In this document: positions 1 through 9,157 of the stretch, in pieces | How the letters are laid out: each line of letters opens with the position of its first letter | Position numbering within the stretch: the stretch's first letter is position 1 | Assembly (NCBI GenBank): GCA_005116955.1 | Contig: SWDI01000003.1 | Coordinates: 82,208 to 146,207, forward strand | Origin: Nitrospira sp. | GTDB lineage: Bacteria > Nitrospirota > Nitrospiria > Nitrospirales > Nitrospiraceae | DNA length: 64,000 nucleotides | Reading direction: 5' to 3' | Made by a program: the position numbers and the translations under genes | Notes under the pieces: model-generated | Database searches by the model: none | Told to the model about the DNA's origin: nothing | Seen by the model: the letters and a program-made list of their open reading frames with translations, nothing else

Positions 1-307
1 CATGCTGGAGTGGAGGCGTATACGGGTACAGAGTCCAGGCCTTGGTATACGAAGGTGGATGTTCAGCACAGGGTTGGCAAACATGGTTTGGGCTGTAGGT
101 CGTGGCAATGGAAGAAGGGAAGGGGTGGTCACAACGGGTGCATCGAGAGTCAGGCATGAGGGAAATCTTACTCCAGCAGTCCGAGCAAAAATGAGGGATC
201 GGATCGTCTGCTAGAAGCGAGTTACAGCTTGAACAATGAACGGGAAGAAAGAATCTGAGCGCGCGGCGAAGGAGACCTGAAGCTGATTCTGTGACAGGGT
301 TGGCCAT
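1..307 (-). CDS. comF: ComF family protein, 5' part (runs off window)
   Basis: An open frame of 102 codons runs leftward from an ATG at 307 with no stop before the window edge. It shows the ComF N-terminal zinc-finger pattern: CSSC near residues 25-28, CSDCW at 41-45, CTRC at 56-59 and CQPC at 77-80, followed by a PPSYTKAW...YPY segment that is typical just before the phosphoribosyltransferase domain. ComF proteins act in DNA uptake and transformation as cytoplasmic partners of the ComFA helicase. A purine-rich AAAGGAAAG lies about eight bases before the ATG. The gene is divergent from the ABC ATPase gene. The phosphoribosyltransferase domain lies outside the window, so integrity cannot be judged. 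Confidence 0.82.
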   Translation of the reverse strand, partial: MANPVTESASGLLRRALRFFLPVHCSSCNSLLADDPIPHFCSDCWSKISLMPDSRCTRCDHPFPSSIATTYSPNHVCQPCAEHPPSYTKAWTLYPYTPPLQH

Positions 308-455
308 GGACAGACTTTCCTTTGTGTGTATTCTACCTCTCTTTATGGTGGCGAGCCTGCGGGTGTCAAGGTTGTCGGCCTTCGATTTATTGTGCTATAC
401 GAATGAGAATGACCGTACACCGGTCGACCAGTCAATTGGAGAGAGCGGACCACCG

Positions 456-1154
456 ATGGTGACATTAAGACAACTCTCCAAAACTCATTCGCGTGGAGAA
501 GCCATGGTCACGGCTTTACGCGATGTCAATTTAGAGGTTCAACCTGGAGAATTCTGTGCGTTCGTGGGCCCCAGTGGATGCGGGAAAAGTACTCTGCTGA
601 ACCTCGTCGCGGGTTTGGACCTGCCTACTTCAGGAGAGATCCTGCTGGATGGGCGATCCACCCACAACCTGACCAGCTACGAATGGACGAAGATCAGGCG
701 TGAAACGATCGGGATTGTTTTTCAAGCCTTCCACTTGGTGCATGGTTTGACGGCTGAAGAGAATATTGCACTGCCTCTGATGTTGCGCGGGGAGAATGGG
801 CGGGAGATAACAAAACGGGTCGGAGGTATGTTGGAGTGCGTGGGCATGAGTCACCGGCGCCGACATCGACCAGCTGAATTATCCGGTGGAGAGCAACAGC
901 GAATTGCGATTGCGCGGGCGTTGGCACATGGGCCCCGTCTCCTCTTGGCCGATGAGCCGACGGGCAATATCGATTCTCAGCAAGGAGCAGGCATTATGGC
1001 GCTTATTCGTGAGCTCGCGATGGCTGAAGGGCAGACGGTCCTGCTGGTGACGCACAGCCTACAGGCCGCGCAAGCTGCCGACTATGTATGGACCATGCGA
1101 GATGGACAGCTGATCGCACGCACTGAACGTATGACTGAACTGGCAACTTCGTGA
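456..1154 (+). CDS. ABC transporter ATP-binding protein, LolD/MacB type
   Basis: ATPase subunit of an FtsX-class ABC system (lipoprotein release or macrolide/peptide export families). Visible motifs are Walker [11 protein letters not shown]-loop VFQAFHL, signature [15 protein letters not shown], Walker [10 protein letters not shown] and the H-loop in VTHS. The open frame extends upstream to 291, but the extra 55 residues match nothing in the family; the ATG at 456, preceded by GGAGAG, gives a normal 232-residue protein. Its stop overlaps the start of the pyrD gene by four bases (GTGA), so the two are probably translated together. The natural partner is the FtsX-type permease at 2505. The exported substrate is unknown. 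Confidence 0.9.
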   Translation: MVTLRQLSKTHSRGEAMVTALRDVNLEVQPGEFCAFVGPSGCGKSTLLNLVAGLDLPTSGEILLDGRSTHNLTSYEWTKIRRETIGIVFQAFHLVHGLTAEENIALPLMLRGENGREITKRVGGMLECVGMSHRRRHRPAELSGGEQQRIAIARALAHGPRLLLADEPTGNIDSQQGAGIMALIRELAMAEGQTVLLVTHSLQAAQAADYVWTMRDGQLIARTERMTELATS

Positions 1155-2080
1155 TCGATCTTTCTACAACGATCGCGGGCGTCACCTTTCCCAGCTGTTT
1201 CATGAATGCGTCGGGAGCGCTCTGCGTCACACGGGACGAACTCGAGGCTCTGGGGAAATCCGGTGCGGGGGCGATCGTCACGAAGTCGATGACCATTGAG
1301 TCTCGCCAAGGCAACCCCACGCCACGGTATTATGGATTTCCCGGAGGATCGATCAACTCGATGGGCCTTCCCAACCTCGGCTATCGAGCCTACGCCGAGT
1401 TGATCCCTCACCTCAAGCGGTTTGGAAAGCCCGTGATCGCCAGCGTGGCCGGACTCGGGGAGGAAGATTTTCCGACCATCGCGGAAGCGATCAATGCGGC
1501 CAAGCCGGACCTTATTGAGGTCAATCTCTCTTGCCCGAATATTCCAGGGAAGCCTCAAATTGGGTACGATCCGGAAACGTCTGAGCGCGTGCTCAAAAAG
1601 GTTCGGCCTCTCATCACGGTTCCGATGGGCGTGAAGTTGCCACCGTACTTCGATCCGGCCCACCATGAGGCCATGGGGAAGGTCCTTGGGCGTTGCGGAG
1701 TCGACTTTCTCAATATGATCAATTCGGTGGGCAACGGCTTGGTTGTGGATCCGGAACGCGAAGCCGTCGTCATTAAGCCAAAAGGCGGGTTTGGCGGGTT
1801 GGGCGGGCGACTGATCAAGCCCGTGGCCTTGGCGAACGTTCGCGCCTTCTACAAGTTGTTTGATGGGAAGATGCCGATCATCGGAACCGGAGGAATCGTT
1901 GAGGGGATGGATGTGTTCGAACATTTCCTGTGCGGTGCGTCGGCAGTTCAAATCGGGACGGTGTTGGTGGAGGAAGGGTTGGATGTGTTCGGACGACTGG
2001 AAGCGGAATTGACCGAGGTTTTGACGAGAAAAGGATACCAGTCGATTGTGGAATGTCAGGGACGGCTTAAGGAATTATGA
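1151..2080 (+). CDS. pyrD: Dihydroorotate dehydrogenase, class 1A
   Basis: Catalyses oxidation of dihydroorotate to orotate in pyrimidine synthesis. Class 1A enzymes are soluble FMN proteins that use fumarate. Support: 309 residues, close to the usual 311; the VNLSCPN active-site segment with Cys near residue 128 as the expected base; the IKPKGGFGGLGG FMN-binding region; and the C-terminal IGTGGI and QIGT phosphate-binding stretches. The GTG start at 1151 lies inside the end of the ABC ATPase gene (four-base overlap), an odd operon partner for a pyrimidine gene. The stop is two bases from the end of the convergent LuxR-type gene. Confident at family level; the electron acceptor is inferred from class. 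Confidence 0.93.
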   Translation: MIDLSTTIAGVTFPSCFMNASGALCVTRDELEALGKSGAGAIVTKSMTIESRQGNPTPRYYGFPGGSINSMGLPNLGYRAYAELIPHLKRFGKPVIASVAGLGEEDFPTIAEAINAAKPDLIEVNLSCPNIPGKPQIGYDPETSERVLKKVRPLITVPMGVKLPPYFDPAHHEAMGKVLGRCGVDFLNMINSVGNGLVVDPEREAVVIKPKGGFGGLGGRLIKPVALANVRAFYKLFDGKMPIIGTGGIVEGMDVFEHFLCGASAVQIGTVLVEEGLDVFGRLEAELTEVLTRKGYQSIVECQGRLKEL

Positions 2081-2082
2081 GC

Positions 2083-2361
2083 CTATTTCATGCCGAAGTT
2101 GCGAGGGAGCAAGTTTTGTTGCAGCGCCTGACGCAGGAGCTGGGCGACGTTCCGAACATTGAGTCGGCGCATCAAATTGAAACGATGGACTTCGACCGTC
2201 CGGACGCTGATGTCCAGTGTCGCGCCAATCTCACGATTGGTATGGCCCAGCGCGACCAATCGAAGAATCTCGCGTTGACGGGGGGTAATATGCAGAGAAG
2301 GTTTGGAACGGTGTCCCACCCGATGGAGCGGGAGTGCGGTGGTGTGTTTGCTTCTGGCCAT
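2083..2361 (-). CDS. Small LuxR-type (GerE) HTH regulator
   Basis: A 92-residue protein that is almost entirely a LuxR/GerE helix-turn-helix: the LTPRQREIL-like entry helix (here ITPRQREILRLVA) near residue 25, then NREIGATLDISVRTVEVHR, the recognition-helix segment, near 41-60. No receiver or ligand domain precedes it, so it is a stand-alone DNA-binding output domain. The first 20 residues are basic. It lies between the ABC ATPase/pyrD pair and the FtsX-type permease on the opposite strand and could regulate them, but that is inference from position only. The ATG at 2361 is the only sensible start. Confidence 0.8.
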   Translation of the reverse strand: MARSKHTTALPLHRVGHRSKPSLHITPRQREILRLVALGHTNREIGATLDISVRTVEVHRFNLMRRLNVRNVAQLLRQALQQNLLPRNFGMK

Positions 2362-2504
2362 CTGTCCTCCTCTGGAAAAGTCTGAGGTCAGTCTAGCAAA
2401 CGACCGGATACGTGTAAACGAAATGACTGATTTGTGCCGAGCGCGCGGATCTGTACATCGGAACCGATGAGACGTTTCCCAGCAGAAAGCTTATCTCACG
2501 TTCA

Positions 2505-5120
2505 ATGCCTGCCTTTGTAAGGGTCTTACTCCTTCTTCTTACCGCGCATGTCCGGCAATGGCCGTTACGCACGCTGCTGACAATCGTCGGCGTGGCGCTC
2601 GGCGTGTCGGCCTCCGTTGCCGTGCGGACTGCCAACGTCGACGTGCTGAGGTCCTTTGAAGAGGCGGTCCTGACGGTGGCTGGTCCCACGACCTTGGAAG
2701 TGTCAGGAGGGGAGACCGGGCTTGATGAACAGGTCATTAGGCAGGTCAGAACCATCGCCGGCGTAACGTCTGCATCGCCGGTGATTCTACAGACGGCCGT
2801 TCGCATGAGAGGAGAGCACGTCGATCAAGCGGTGCAAGTGGTGGGGCTGGATCTTCTGGCCGAATTCAATACACGCGGGTTCCGCATGAGCCAGCCGTCA
2901 ACGGAACAGCAGTTGATGGGGATGATCGAGCCACAGGCGGTGTTCTTGGGAGCCCAATTGGCCACAGAGTGGAACCTGTCGGTCGATGAGCAGGTTGATC
3001 TTCTCCTTGGATCCAGGCGTCTCACCTGCCGGGTTGCAGGGATTCTTCAAAATGGGCCGGACCGACCTTCATCATGGGAACGCATGGCCGTGATGGATAT
3101 CGCTGCGGCACAAATTACGTTCGGGATGGTTGGGAAGTTGGATCGAATCGATATCGTGACCGACGAACACAAGATCGTCGATGAGATCGCACAGGACCTA
3201 CGGGCTGTTCTGCCTCCCTATTTGACGGTGGAACGGCCAGCCAACAGGACGAGGCAGGTTGAGCAAATGGTGCGCGCCTTCCGTCTCAATCTGACGGTGT
3301 TGAGCTGGGTTGGCCTGTTAGTTGGGATGTTCCTGATCTACAACACGATGGCATTCGCCGTCGCCCAGAGGAGACGAGAAATCGGAATCTATCGAGCCAT
3401 TGGGATGACTCAGTCTCGGGTGGCAGTATTGTTTTTGACGGAAGCCGGGTTCTTTGGATTGTTGGGAGGAATCGCCGGAAGTACAACCGGAATGGTGCTC
3501 GCGCAAGAGCTGGTGGCCTTGCTCAGTCAAACGATTTCGGATCTCTATGCTCCAGTCGGGGCCGGCGAAGGAGGGCTATTCCAGAGCGGCCAATTCTGGA
3601 GCATGATGCTCGAAGGCATTATGATTGGGTGCGTCATGTCCATGATTGGTGCCGTTGGTCCAAGCCTGGATGCCAGCCGCACCGCGACGGTACGAGCGTT
3701 GTCTCCTGGTGACTATGAAGCGAGCCAGCAGCTACGAGTGGGGATGCTCGCCATCATGGGACTGAGCTTGCTCGCCGTTGCGGGGCTCTTGAGTCTGCCA
3801 GGCCCCATCAATGGGGTTCCTGTCATGGGGTACGCGGCGACGCTCTGTCTGCTGGCCGGTCTTGCGTGTCTGGCGCCGATCTGTGTCACTGGATGGCGGC
3901 GTCCGCGACAATATGTGGGACGTGCAGGGGGAGCAGGGGGAGTTATGAGGGGGATTGCCGTGGAGCATGCCTCGCGCAGTCCAGGCCGAAACGGAGTGAC
4001 CGTCTCTGCCTTGATGGTGGGATTAGCAATCATGATCGGCGTGCTGGTGATGGTGCGAAGTTTTCGACATACGGTCGAACTCTGGGTCACCGATACGGTC
4101 TTGGCCGATCTGGTCGTGGCACCCTCACTGTGGCTGCGGGGCACGGAGATCGGGGGCGCCGGCCGGAGTCTCCCGCCAACATGGTTGACCGTCTTGTCTT
4201 CCATCCCTGAAGTAGCCGCAGTCGATAGTTATCGCGATGTCCGAGTGGAGGTGAATGGCCAACGGGTGGCTATCGTCTCACGAGATTTACGATTACATGC
4301 CCAATGGAGCCGGTATCTTGTCCGCCAGGGCGATTCTTCAGAACAGCTCATACGGGCAGCCGATACCCGTGGGCTCCTCGTCTCTGAGGTATTGGCCAAT
4401 CGGCTCGGGGTGGAGGAAGGATCAACGCTTGAAGTTCTGACGCCGAGCGGCCTCGCGCGATTCCCGATCGTGGCCGTGTTTTATGACTATTCGACGGACG
4501 GGGGGAAGCTGCTCATGGATCGGGCGCTGTACCAGTCGCTCTGGCATGATGATCTGGTCACGGTGTTCCCCGTGTACATGAACGCTGGGTCAAGTATTGA
4601 TCGTGTGAGAGAACGGATCCTAGAACAACTGAGCGGCGCAGCCGGCGGAGGGCTTCCGCCGCTTGTGATCAGCAACACGGAGTTACGGATAGAAATTCTC
4701 GACATTTTCGATCGTACATTTCTGCTGACCTACGTGTTGGAGGCCATCGCGATCGTGATTGCCATGCTGGGGATCGTCAATACACTGGTCACGTCTGTCC
4801 TTGAACGTCGCCGGGAATTTGCGACGCTACGGGCCATCGGTGGCAGTGCGGAACAAATTCAACAGCTCGTGTTATGGGAGGCGGCCTACCTCGGCGTAGT
4901 GGGGATTGCCTTGGGCCTTGTTGGTGGCGGGCTACTGTCGCTGTTGCTGATTAAGGTCATCAATAAGCAATCATTCGGTTGGACGATTCAGATGATTGTT
5001 CCGATCGGCGCACTGGCCCAGGCCGTGACGCTCGCGGCGGTTGCCACCTTGGTGGCGGGCTACTTCCCGGCCCGCTGGGCGGCACGACAACCGGTGGTGG
5101 AAGGGCTTCGGGAAGAATAA
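2505..5120 (+). CDS. FtsX-like ABC transporter permease
   Basis: An 871-residue inner-membrane permease with two FtsX modules, one near residues 255-400 (helix SWVGLLVGMFLIYNTMAFAVAQRRREIGIYRAIGM) and one near 745-865 (IAMLGIVNTLVTSVLERRREFATLRAIGG), plus a MacB-like periplasmic domain after the first helix. Two extra central helices (residues about 405-450) give the long DUF214-type layout also seen in lipoprotein or lysophospholipid/peptide exporters. The missing ATPase is most likely the product at 456-1154, which is separated from it by pyrD and a regulator gene on the other strand. No strong ribosome-binding site is seen before the ATG. The substrate is unknown. Confidence 0.88.
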   Translation: MPAFVRVLLLLLTAHVRQWPLRTLLTIVGVALGVSASVAVRTANVDVLRSFEEAVLTVAGPTTLEVSGGETGLDEQVIRQVRTIAGVTSASPVILQTAVRMRGEHVDQAVQVVGLDLLAEFNTRGFRMSQPSTEQQLMGMIEPQAVFLGAQLATEWNLSVDEQVDLLLGSRRLTCRVAGILQNGPDRPSSWERMAVMDIAAAQITFGMVGKLDRIDIVTDEHKIVDEIAQDLRAVLPPYLTVERPANRTRQVEQMVRAFRLNLTVLSWVGLLVGMFLIYNTMAFAVAQRRREIGIYRAIGMTQSRVAVLFLTEAGFFGLLGGIAGSTTGMVLAQELVALLSQTISDLYAPVGAGEGGLFQSGQFWSMMLEGIMIGCVMSMIGAVGPSLDASRTATVRALSPGDYEASQQLRVGMLAIMGLSLLAVAGLLSLPGPINGVPVMGYAATLCLLAGLACLAPICVTGWRRPRQYVGRAGGAGGVMRGIAVEHASRSPGRNGVTVSALMVGLAIMIGVLVMVRSFRHTVELWVTDTVLADLVVAPSLWLRGTEIGGAGRSLPPTWLTVLSSIPEVAAVDSYRDVRVEVNGQRVAIVSRDLRLHAQWSRYLVRQGDSSEQLIRAADTRGLLVSEVLANRLGVEEGSTLEVLTPSGLARFPIVAVFYDYSTDGGKLLMDRALYQSLWHDDLVTVFPVYMNAGSSIDRVRERILEQLSGAAGGGLPPLVISNTELRIEILDIFDRTFLLTYVLEAIAIVIAMLGIVNTLVTSVLERRREFATLRAIGGSAEQIQQLVLWEAAYLGVVGIALGLVGGGLLSLLLIKVINKQSFGWTIQMIVPIGALAQAVTLAAVATLVAGYFPARWAARQPVVEGLREE

Positions 5121-5157
5121 GCGCGACGACTGTTTGAATGACATCGGCAGAGATGGC

Positions 5158-5517
5158 TCACGCCCTGGAGCCCCGTCCGTACTTGTCGAGCAACCGTTGA
5201 AGGTCTTCCGGAATGGGCATGGACTGAAACGGAGGGACGCGAGCCCCGCCAGTATTGCCTATCGGCACCCACATTCGTGAAAACAGCAGAGCTCCCAGGA
5301 TCCGAGGCAGCTGACCGGAAATTTCTACAAAATCTCGCCGCCTCCAACCAACCTTCAGCATCCACCAGTGAGATCTGGTATGCGCAATTGGAAACGATTG
5401 TCCCAGGATGTGTGCCCGCTCAAGATGTGAAAATGCGAGTTGCAGATCGCCAGCATCATACTGACCGACTGCTGCCGTCATTTCGGCATCATAGGCTCGT
5501 CGAAGCTCAGGGTGCAT
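5158..5517 (-). CDS. DUF3703 family protein
   Basis: A 119-residue soluble protein with DUF3703 hallmarks: an N-terminal helical half (AFSHLERAHILGQ), the HTRSHWWML segment with paired histidines near residues 45-49, a GNTGGA motif near 87-92 and the C-terminal PIPEDLQRLL. Members are small helical proteins of unknown biochemical role, often found near stress or metal-resistance genes. Here the gene is convergent with the FtsX-type permease, with 37 bases between them. The ATG at 5517 leaves a full-length domain. The family assignment is from memory of the pattern. Confidence 0.78.
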   Translation of the reverse strand: MHPELRRAYDAEMTAAVGQYDAGDLQLAFSHLERAHILGQSFPIAHTRSHWWMLKVGWRRRDFVEISGQLPRILGALLFSRMWVPIGNTGGARVPPFQSMPIPEDLQRLLDKYGRGSRA

Positions 5518-5782
5518 ATTGTCGTTCCAAAGCGGATGTAACCGCTGTCACTGTACCTTAGGAATGGACGAGAAACCAGGATGCCAACAGACTGAAGGAT
5601 GAGAAATTTCAACTCTCGATCGGCAATAAGAATTGAATCTTGTCCCACCTGTCACCGTATCCGGCGAGTGCATTTCTGCTAGAAACTTTTTGCATTGCGA
5701 ATTCTATGGCAAATTAGAGCTTAGTTTCTCTCTGACCAACTAAACCATAAAGTATTACTTAGCATAAGAAGCGAATTATCAC

Positions 5783-6367
5783 ATGGCGGGAAGATCGGTG
5801 TACATGAGTTTGGGTTTATCTCAACGCTTCGAACATGCCCTGACCTTTACCGCACGGCTTCATGCCACCCAAACAAGGAAAGGGACGGAAATCCCTTATA
5901 TCGCCCATCTGTTGGCAGTGGCGAGTCTCGTCCTCACGCATGGTGGCGACGAAGATGAAGCAATTGCGGGGTTGCTCCACGATGCCGTAGAAGATCAGGG
6001 TGGGCGGCACACACTGGAGATAATCCGAGCACGGTTCGGTGAGCGAATCGCCGCCATCGTCGATGGTTGCATGGATACGGACATTACGCCGAAACCGCCA
6101 TGGCGAGAACGAAAGGTGCGATACCTCCATCATCTCAAGGCAGCATCACCATCCGTTAAACTCGTCGCTGCGGCAGACAAACTCGATAACGTGCGCTCCA
6201 TCTTGGCTGACCATCGGACGCTTGGCCCATCGATTTGGACCCGGTTCAATGCCGGCAAGGCTGATCAGCAATGGTTTTATCGTGGATGTGTGACCGCGCT
6301 AGTGGATGGGAAACAGTCCATCATTCGTGAGTTGGATGTTGCTGTTGAAGAGCTGGAGCGACTGTAA
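5783..6367 (+). CDS. HD-domain hydrolase, SpoT/MESH1-like
   Basis: A 194-residue stand-alone HD phosphohydrolase. The metal-binding set is visible: His in PYIAHLLAVA, the HD pair in GLLHDAVED, and the distal Asp in AAADKLDNVRS. The arrangement matches the hydrolase domain of RelA/SpoT and its single-domain relatives (MESH1/SAH type), which remove pyrophosphate from (p)ppGpp or phosphate from NADPH. No synthetase or regulatory domain follows. The start at 5783 lacks a clear ribosome-binding site; an ATG seven codons later is possible. It is the first gene of a co-directional block of nuclease-like genes and ends 32 bases before the next one. An alarmone role is inference. Confidence 0.82.
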   Translation: MAGRSVYMSLGLSQRFEHALTFTARLHATQTRKGTEIPYIAHLLAVASLVLTHGGDEDEAIAGLLHDAVEDQGGRHTLEIIRARFGERIAAIVDGCMDTDITPKPPWRERKVRYLHHLKAASPSVKLVAAADKLDNVRSILADHRTLGPSIWTRFNAGKADQQWFYRGCVTALVDGKQSIIRELDVAVEELERL

Positions 6368-6399
6368 CTGCAGCGCATACGGATATGTAGAGTCTAGAA

Positions 6400-7692
6400 T
6401 TGAGAAACCTCTTCGATCAATATTCTCAGCCGGAGAATCGGCTCACACACGCGTTGCTGGCGTCGCTGGCTGAGGATCGCTGGTTGCTTGATGCATTCGT
6501 TCGTTGGGCATTCGGCATGCACGTGAAGAAGGAGAGGCTCTCGGTTTTGGAGCAGTCTTTTCCCGGGGAACCATTGGATCTTTCTGAAGAGGAGGCTCAA
6601 CGGCGAGGTTTGCCGGATGGCTGCATTACCGATGGCAACAACTGGGCTCTCCTGATCGAATGCAAAGTAGCCTTGTGGCCTACGCTTGATCAGCTGCATA
6701 GGCATATGCGGACGGCACGACGGCGGGGGATCGAGGATGTGCACCTATTGCTCTTGACGGTTCATCCAGCTCCGCCTCGCTTACCGGACAACATGGTTGC
6801 TAAACAGTGGTGGGAAGTCTATGCCTGGTTGTCCAAACACAGTCCTCGATCCGCCTGGGCCAAGCGCTGTTTGGAGTACATGCAAGTGGCGGAAGCCAAA
6901 GAGGCAGCCGCTGAGTATTTACAAGAAGGGAGATTGACTGTGTTCTCGGGAATTCCCTTTGGGAAGCATGAGCCCTACACCTATGGCCAGGCGAAACGAT
7001 TGCTGAAGTTGTTGCGGGAGGAGCTGTGCAAGGACTCGCGATTGTCCATTCGAATTGCAGCTGACCTGTCCGCACCGGGACGTTCTGCAATCACCGGCCA
7101 GAACGATTCTGGTGTCTGGGACTACATTCCAATCCGACAAGCTCATCGAGCACAGAAGCATACGGAGTATCCGCACCTCACGCTGGTGATCAGCCGGGAC
7201 CGCGTCGGAGCATTTGTGACTGTCCCTAATGGAATGACTTCCACCCAGCGAGCCCAGGTGTTTGGAGCAGACATGGATGGGTTCGAATCAGTTATTCAGG
7301 GGGCGACGATCCAGATGGTGCAATCTCTACGAAAAGTAAGAGGTTTCGTGCCGGAGATCATCGTGCTCCAGCGCCACTGGCCAAGCCGAAGGGCCCCAAG
7401 CGTGGTGGATTGTCTGTTACGGCTCGATGTTAGGACGGCACTGCCGACGACCAGTCGATATCGAGGGCCGGTAAAGAGTCAACCACAGTGGCTGAAGGCA
7501 GCTTATGAGGCCCTCACTCATCGCCAATCGAACCTGGAGTTTCAAATCGGCTGCTCGTTCCCTTATGAGAAGTGTCCGACGGTGTCCGATCCCGCTCTCG
7601 TCCAGGCGATCGCAGATGTCTGGCTGGCCTGTGCCTCAATCATCAAAAGATCGATGGGCCATCGGGTGCGGCCTCGCCGCCGCAAGGGCTGA
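6400..7692 (+). CDS. PD-(D/E)XK nuclease-like protein A
   Basis: A 430-residue protein with no family I recognise over its full length. Its first 100 residues carry a PD-(D/E)XK signature: ENRLTHALL helix at about 12-20, PD at 72-73 and the ECK triad element (E87-x-K89) at the end of a hydrophobic strand (WALLIECK). This is the arrangement seen in restriction-like nucleases. The remaining 330 residues are mixed alpha/beta without visible repeats or membrane segments. The start is a TTG at 6400 (an in-frame stop lies at 6388), with a weak GTAGAG upstream. It follows the HD-hydrolase gene by 32 bases. The nuclease activity and any defence role are inferred. Confidence 0.72.
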   Translation: MRNLFDQYSQPENRLTHALLASLAEDRWLLDAFVRWAFGMHVKKERLSVLEQSFPGEPLDLSEEEAQRRGLPDGCITDGNNWALLIECKVALWPTLDQLHRHMRTARRRGIEDVHLLLLTVHPAPPRLPDNMVAKQWWEVYAWLSKHSPRSAWAKRCLEYMQVAEAKEAAAEYLQEGRLTVFSGIPFGKHEPYTYGQAKRLLKLLREELCKDSRLSIRIAADLSAPGRSAITGQNDSGVWDYIPIRQAHRAQKHTEYPHLTLVISRDRVGAFVTVPNGMTSTQRAQVFGADMDGFESVIQGATIQMVQSLRKVRGFVPEIIVLQRHWPSRRAPSVVDCLLRLDVRTALPTTSRYRGPVKSQPQWLKAAYEALTHRQSNLEFQIGCSFPYEKCPTVSDPALVQAIADVWLACASIIKRSMGHRVRPRRRKG

Positions 7693-7866
7693 GCTTCCTC
7701 CTCGATTCTTCTGCGATCAATCCTCGAGACAGAACGCGATTCCGCGAATTACCTCTTTAACGTTGGGTGATCTTTCTACTCAGGAAAGCGTATTTGTCTT
7801 GGTCGTTGGCCCTAATGCTTATTAAATAGAGTCGTCAGATTTAGGGAATATTGGAGGAATCACAAA

Positions 7867-9030
7867 ATGCCCGCTGCAAAAGTGTCCAGCAACGCCGGGA
7901 TGTTTGTGGTTCACAAAGATGGGCGTCTCATTGAGATGGTCGAACAACCTTACGATTCCGAGAAGCTCCTGCAGGCCCTTCTCAGTCAATATCCGAGCCT
8001 CCTAGCAGGCAATCAGATCGATCCTGAAGCCCCAAGGCGATGGCTGCTCGTGTCACGAGAGTATGGAGTGCCGGATGGTGTAAACGGCAGTGATCGGTGG
8101 GCGCTGGACCATCTCTTCCTTGATCAAGAGGGTATTCCAACGCTTGTCGAGGTCAAAAGAAGCAGTGATACTCGTATCCGTCGAGAGGTCGTCGGGCAAA
8201 TGCTCGATTATGCCTCCAACGCGGTGTTGCATTGGCCAATCGAGTCCATTAGGGCCACGTTTGAAGCTCGATGCGAGTCCGAGGGCAAGGATTCCGATGA
8301 GCTCGTAGAAGACTTAGTGGGGCAGCGTCTGTCCGTGGACGAATTCTGGGACATGGCGAGAACGAATCTCCGGCAAGGGAAAATCCGCCTCCTGTTTGTT
8401 GCCGACGTGATTCCGCAGGAGCTGCGACGAATCATTGAATTTCTGAATGGGCAAATGACTCCTGCCGAAGTGTTGGCGGTCGAGATCCGGCAGTTCGTCG
8501 GCGAAGGGCTCCAAACGCTCGTGCCACGGGTCATGGGGCAGACCATGGAAGGGGAACAGAAGAAGATCAAATCCAGTCCTTCGCGGATCTGGGATGTGGA
8601 TTCGTTTATGGCCGAACTCAGAACACAATGTGGAGAGGAAATCGCCAGGCTGGCTGGATCCATTTATGACTGGTCGCTTGAGGAATTCGGCCATGTACGG
8701 TTCAGCGGAACAACTCGAGCACGCTTCGGGCCGACGTTCGGCAAAGATGCATCAGATGTACGCGTCTTTGTGATTAGAGTTGATGGCCAACTTGTATTTC
8801 GATTCCCGGATTGGCGGTCGCAGTCGTGGATCAAGGATCGAGCGTTTCTTAATGGGTTTCGCGAACGATTGAATAAGATTCCTGGACTGAATATTAGCGA
8901 AGAAGATCTCGACCATAAGCCAATCAGACCACTGAACCTCTTGCTCAGCTCGACAAATTTCGACTTATTCAAGCAGGCCGTCACCTGGTTGAAGGACGCA
9001 GTACACTTGGTGGGCAAACGGTCAGAATAA
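7867..9030 (+). CDS. PD-(D/E)XK nuclease-like protein B
   Basis: A 387-residue protein. Residues 75-118 hold a clear PD-(D/E)XK core: D81 in ALDHLFLD, E95-x-K97 in LVEVKRS, then R-x2-R and Q111-x3-Y115 in GQMLDY, the RecB/NucS-like motif order. The C-terminal part (from about 235) forms a second unknown domain with alternating basic and aromatic residues. Translation start is firm: GGAGGAATCACAAA precedes the ATG. It lies 174 bases after protein A in the same direction, in a set of four different genes with the same nuclease signature. It looks intact. Substrate (DNA or RNA, modified or foreign) cannot be read from the sequence. Confidence 0.78.
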   Translation: MPAAKVSSNAGMFVVHKDGRLIEMVEQPYDSEKLLQALLSQYPSLLAGNQIDPEAPRRWLLVSREYGVPDGVNGSDRWALDHLFLDQEGIPTLVEVKRSSDTRIRREVVGQMLDYASNAVLHWPIESIRATFEARCESEGKDSDELVEDLVGQRLSVDEFWDMARTNLRQGKIRLLFVADVIPQELRRIIEFLNGQMTPAEVLAVEIRQFVGEGLQTLVPRVMGQTMEGEQKKIKSSPSRIWDVDSFMAELRTQCGEEIARLAGSIYDWSLEEFGHVRFSGTTRARFGPTFGKDASDVRVFVIRVDGQLVFRFPDWRSQSWIKDRAFLNGFRERLNKIPGLNISEEDLDHKPIRPLNLLLSSTNFDLFKQAVTWLKDAVHLVGKRSE

Positions 9031-9157
9031 CAGTCTGGGCGTATTTCTTTATGGCGTGGAGTCGTTGACCGGCTGTGTGATGCCTGCTACGGAGGCGGGG
9101 CAATTGGCCAAAGGATCAATGTGTTAACCGTTGGACAGATGAGTAGGATCACGAAAG

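Noticed and set aside
2..214. Plus-strand 70-codon ORF at the left edge
   Set aside because: It lies antisense to the comF frame, which has clear zinc-finger motifs; this ORF has none.
1082..1951. Minus-strand 289-codon ORF
   Set aside because: It is the antisense shadow of pyrD; the pyrD frame has all family motifs.
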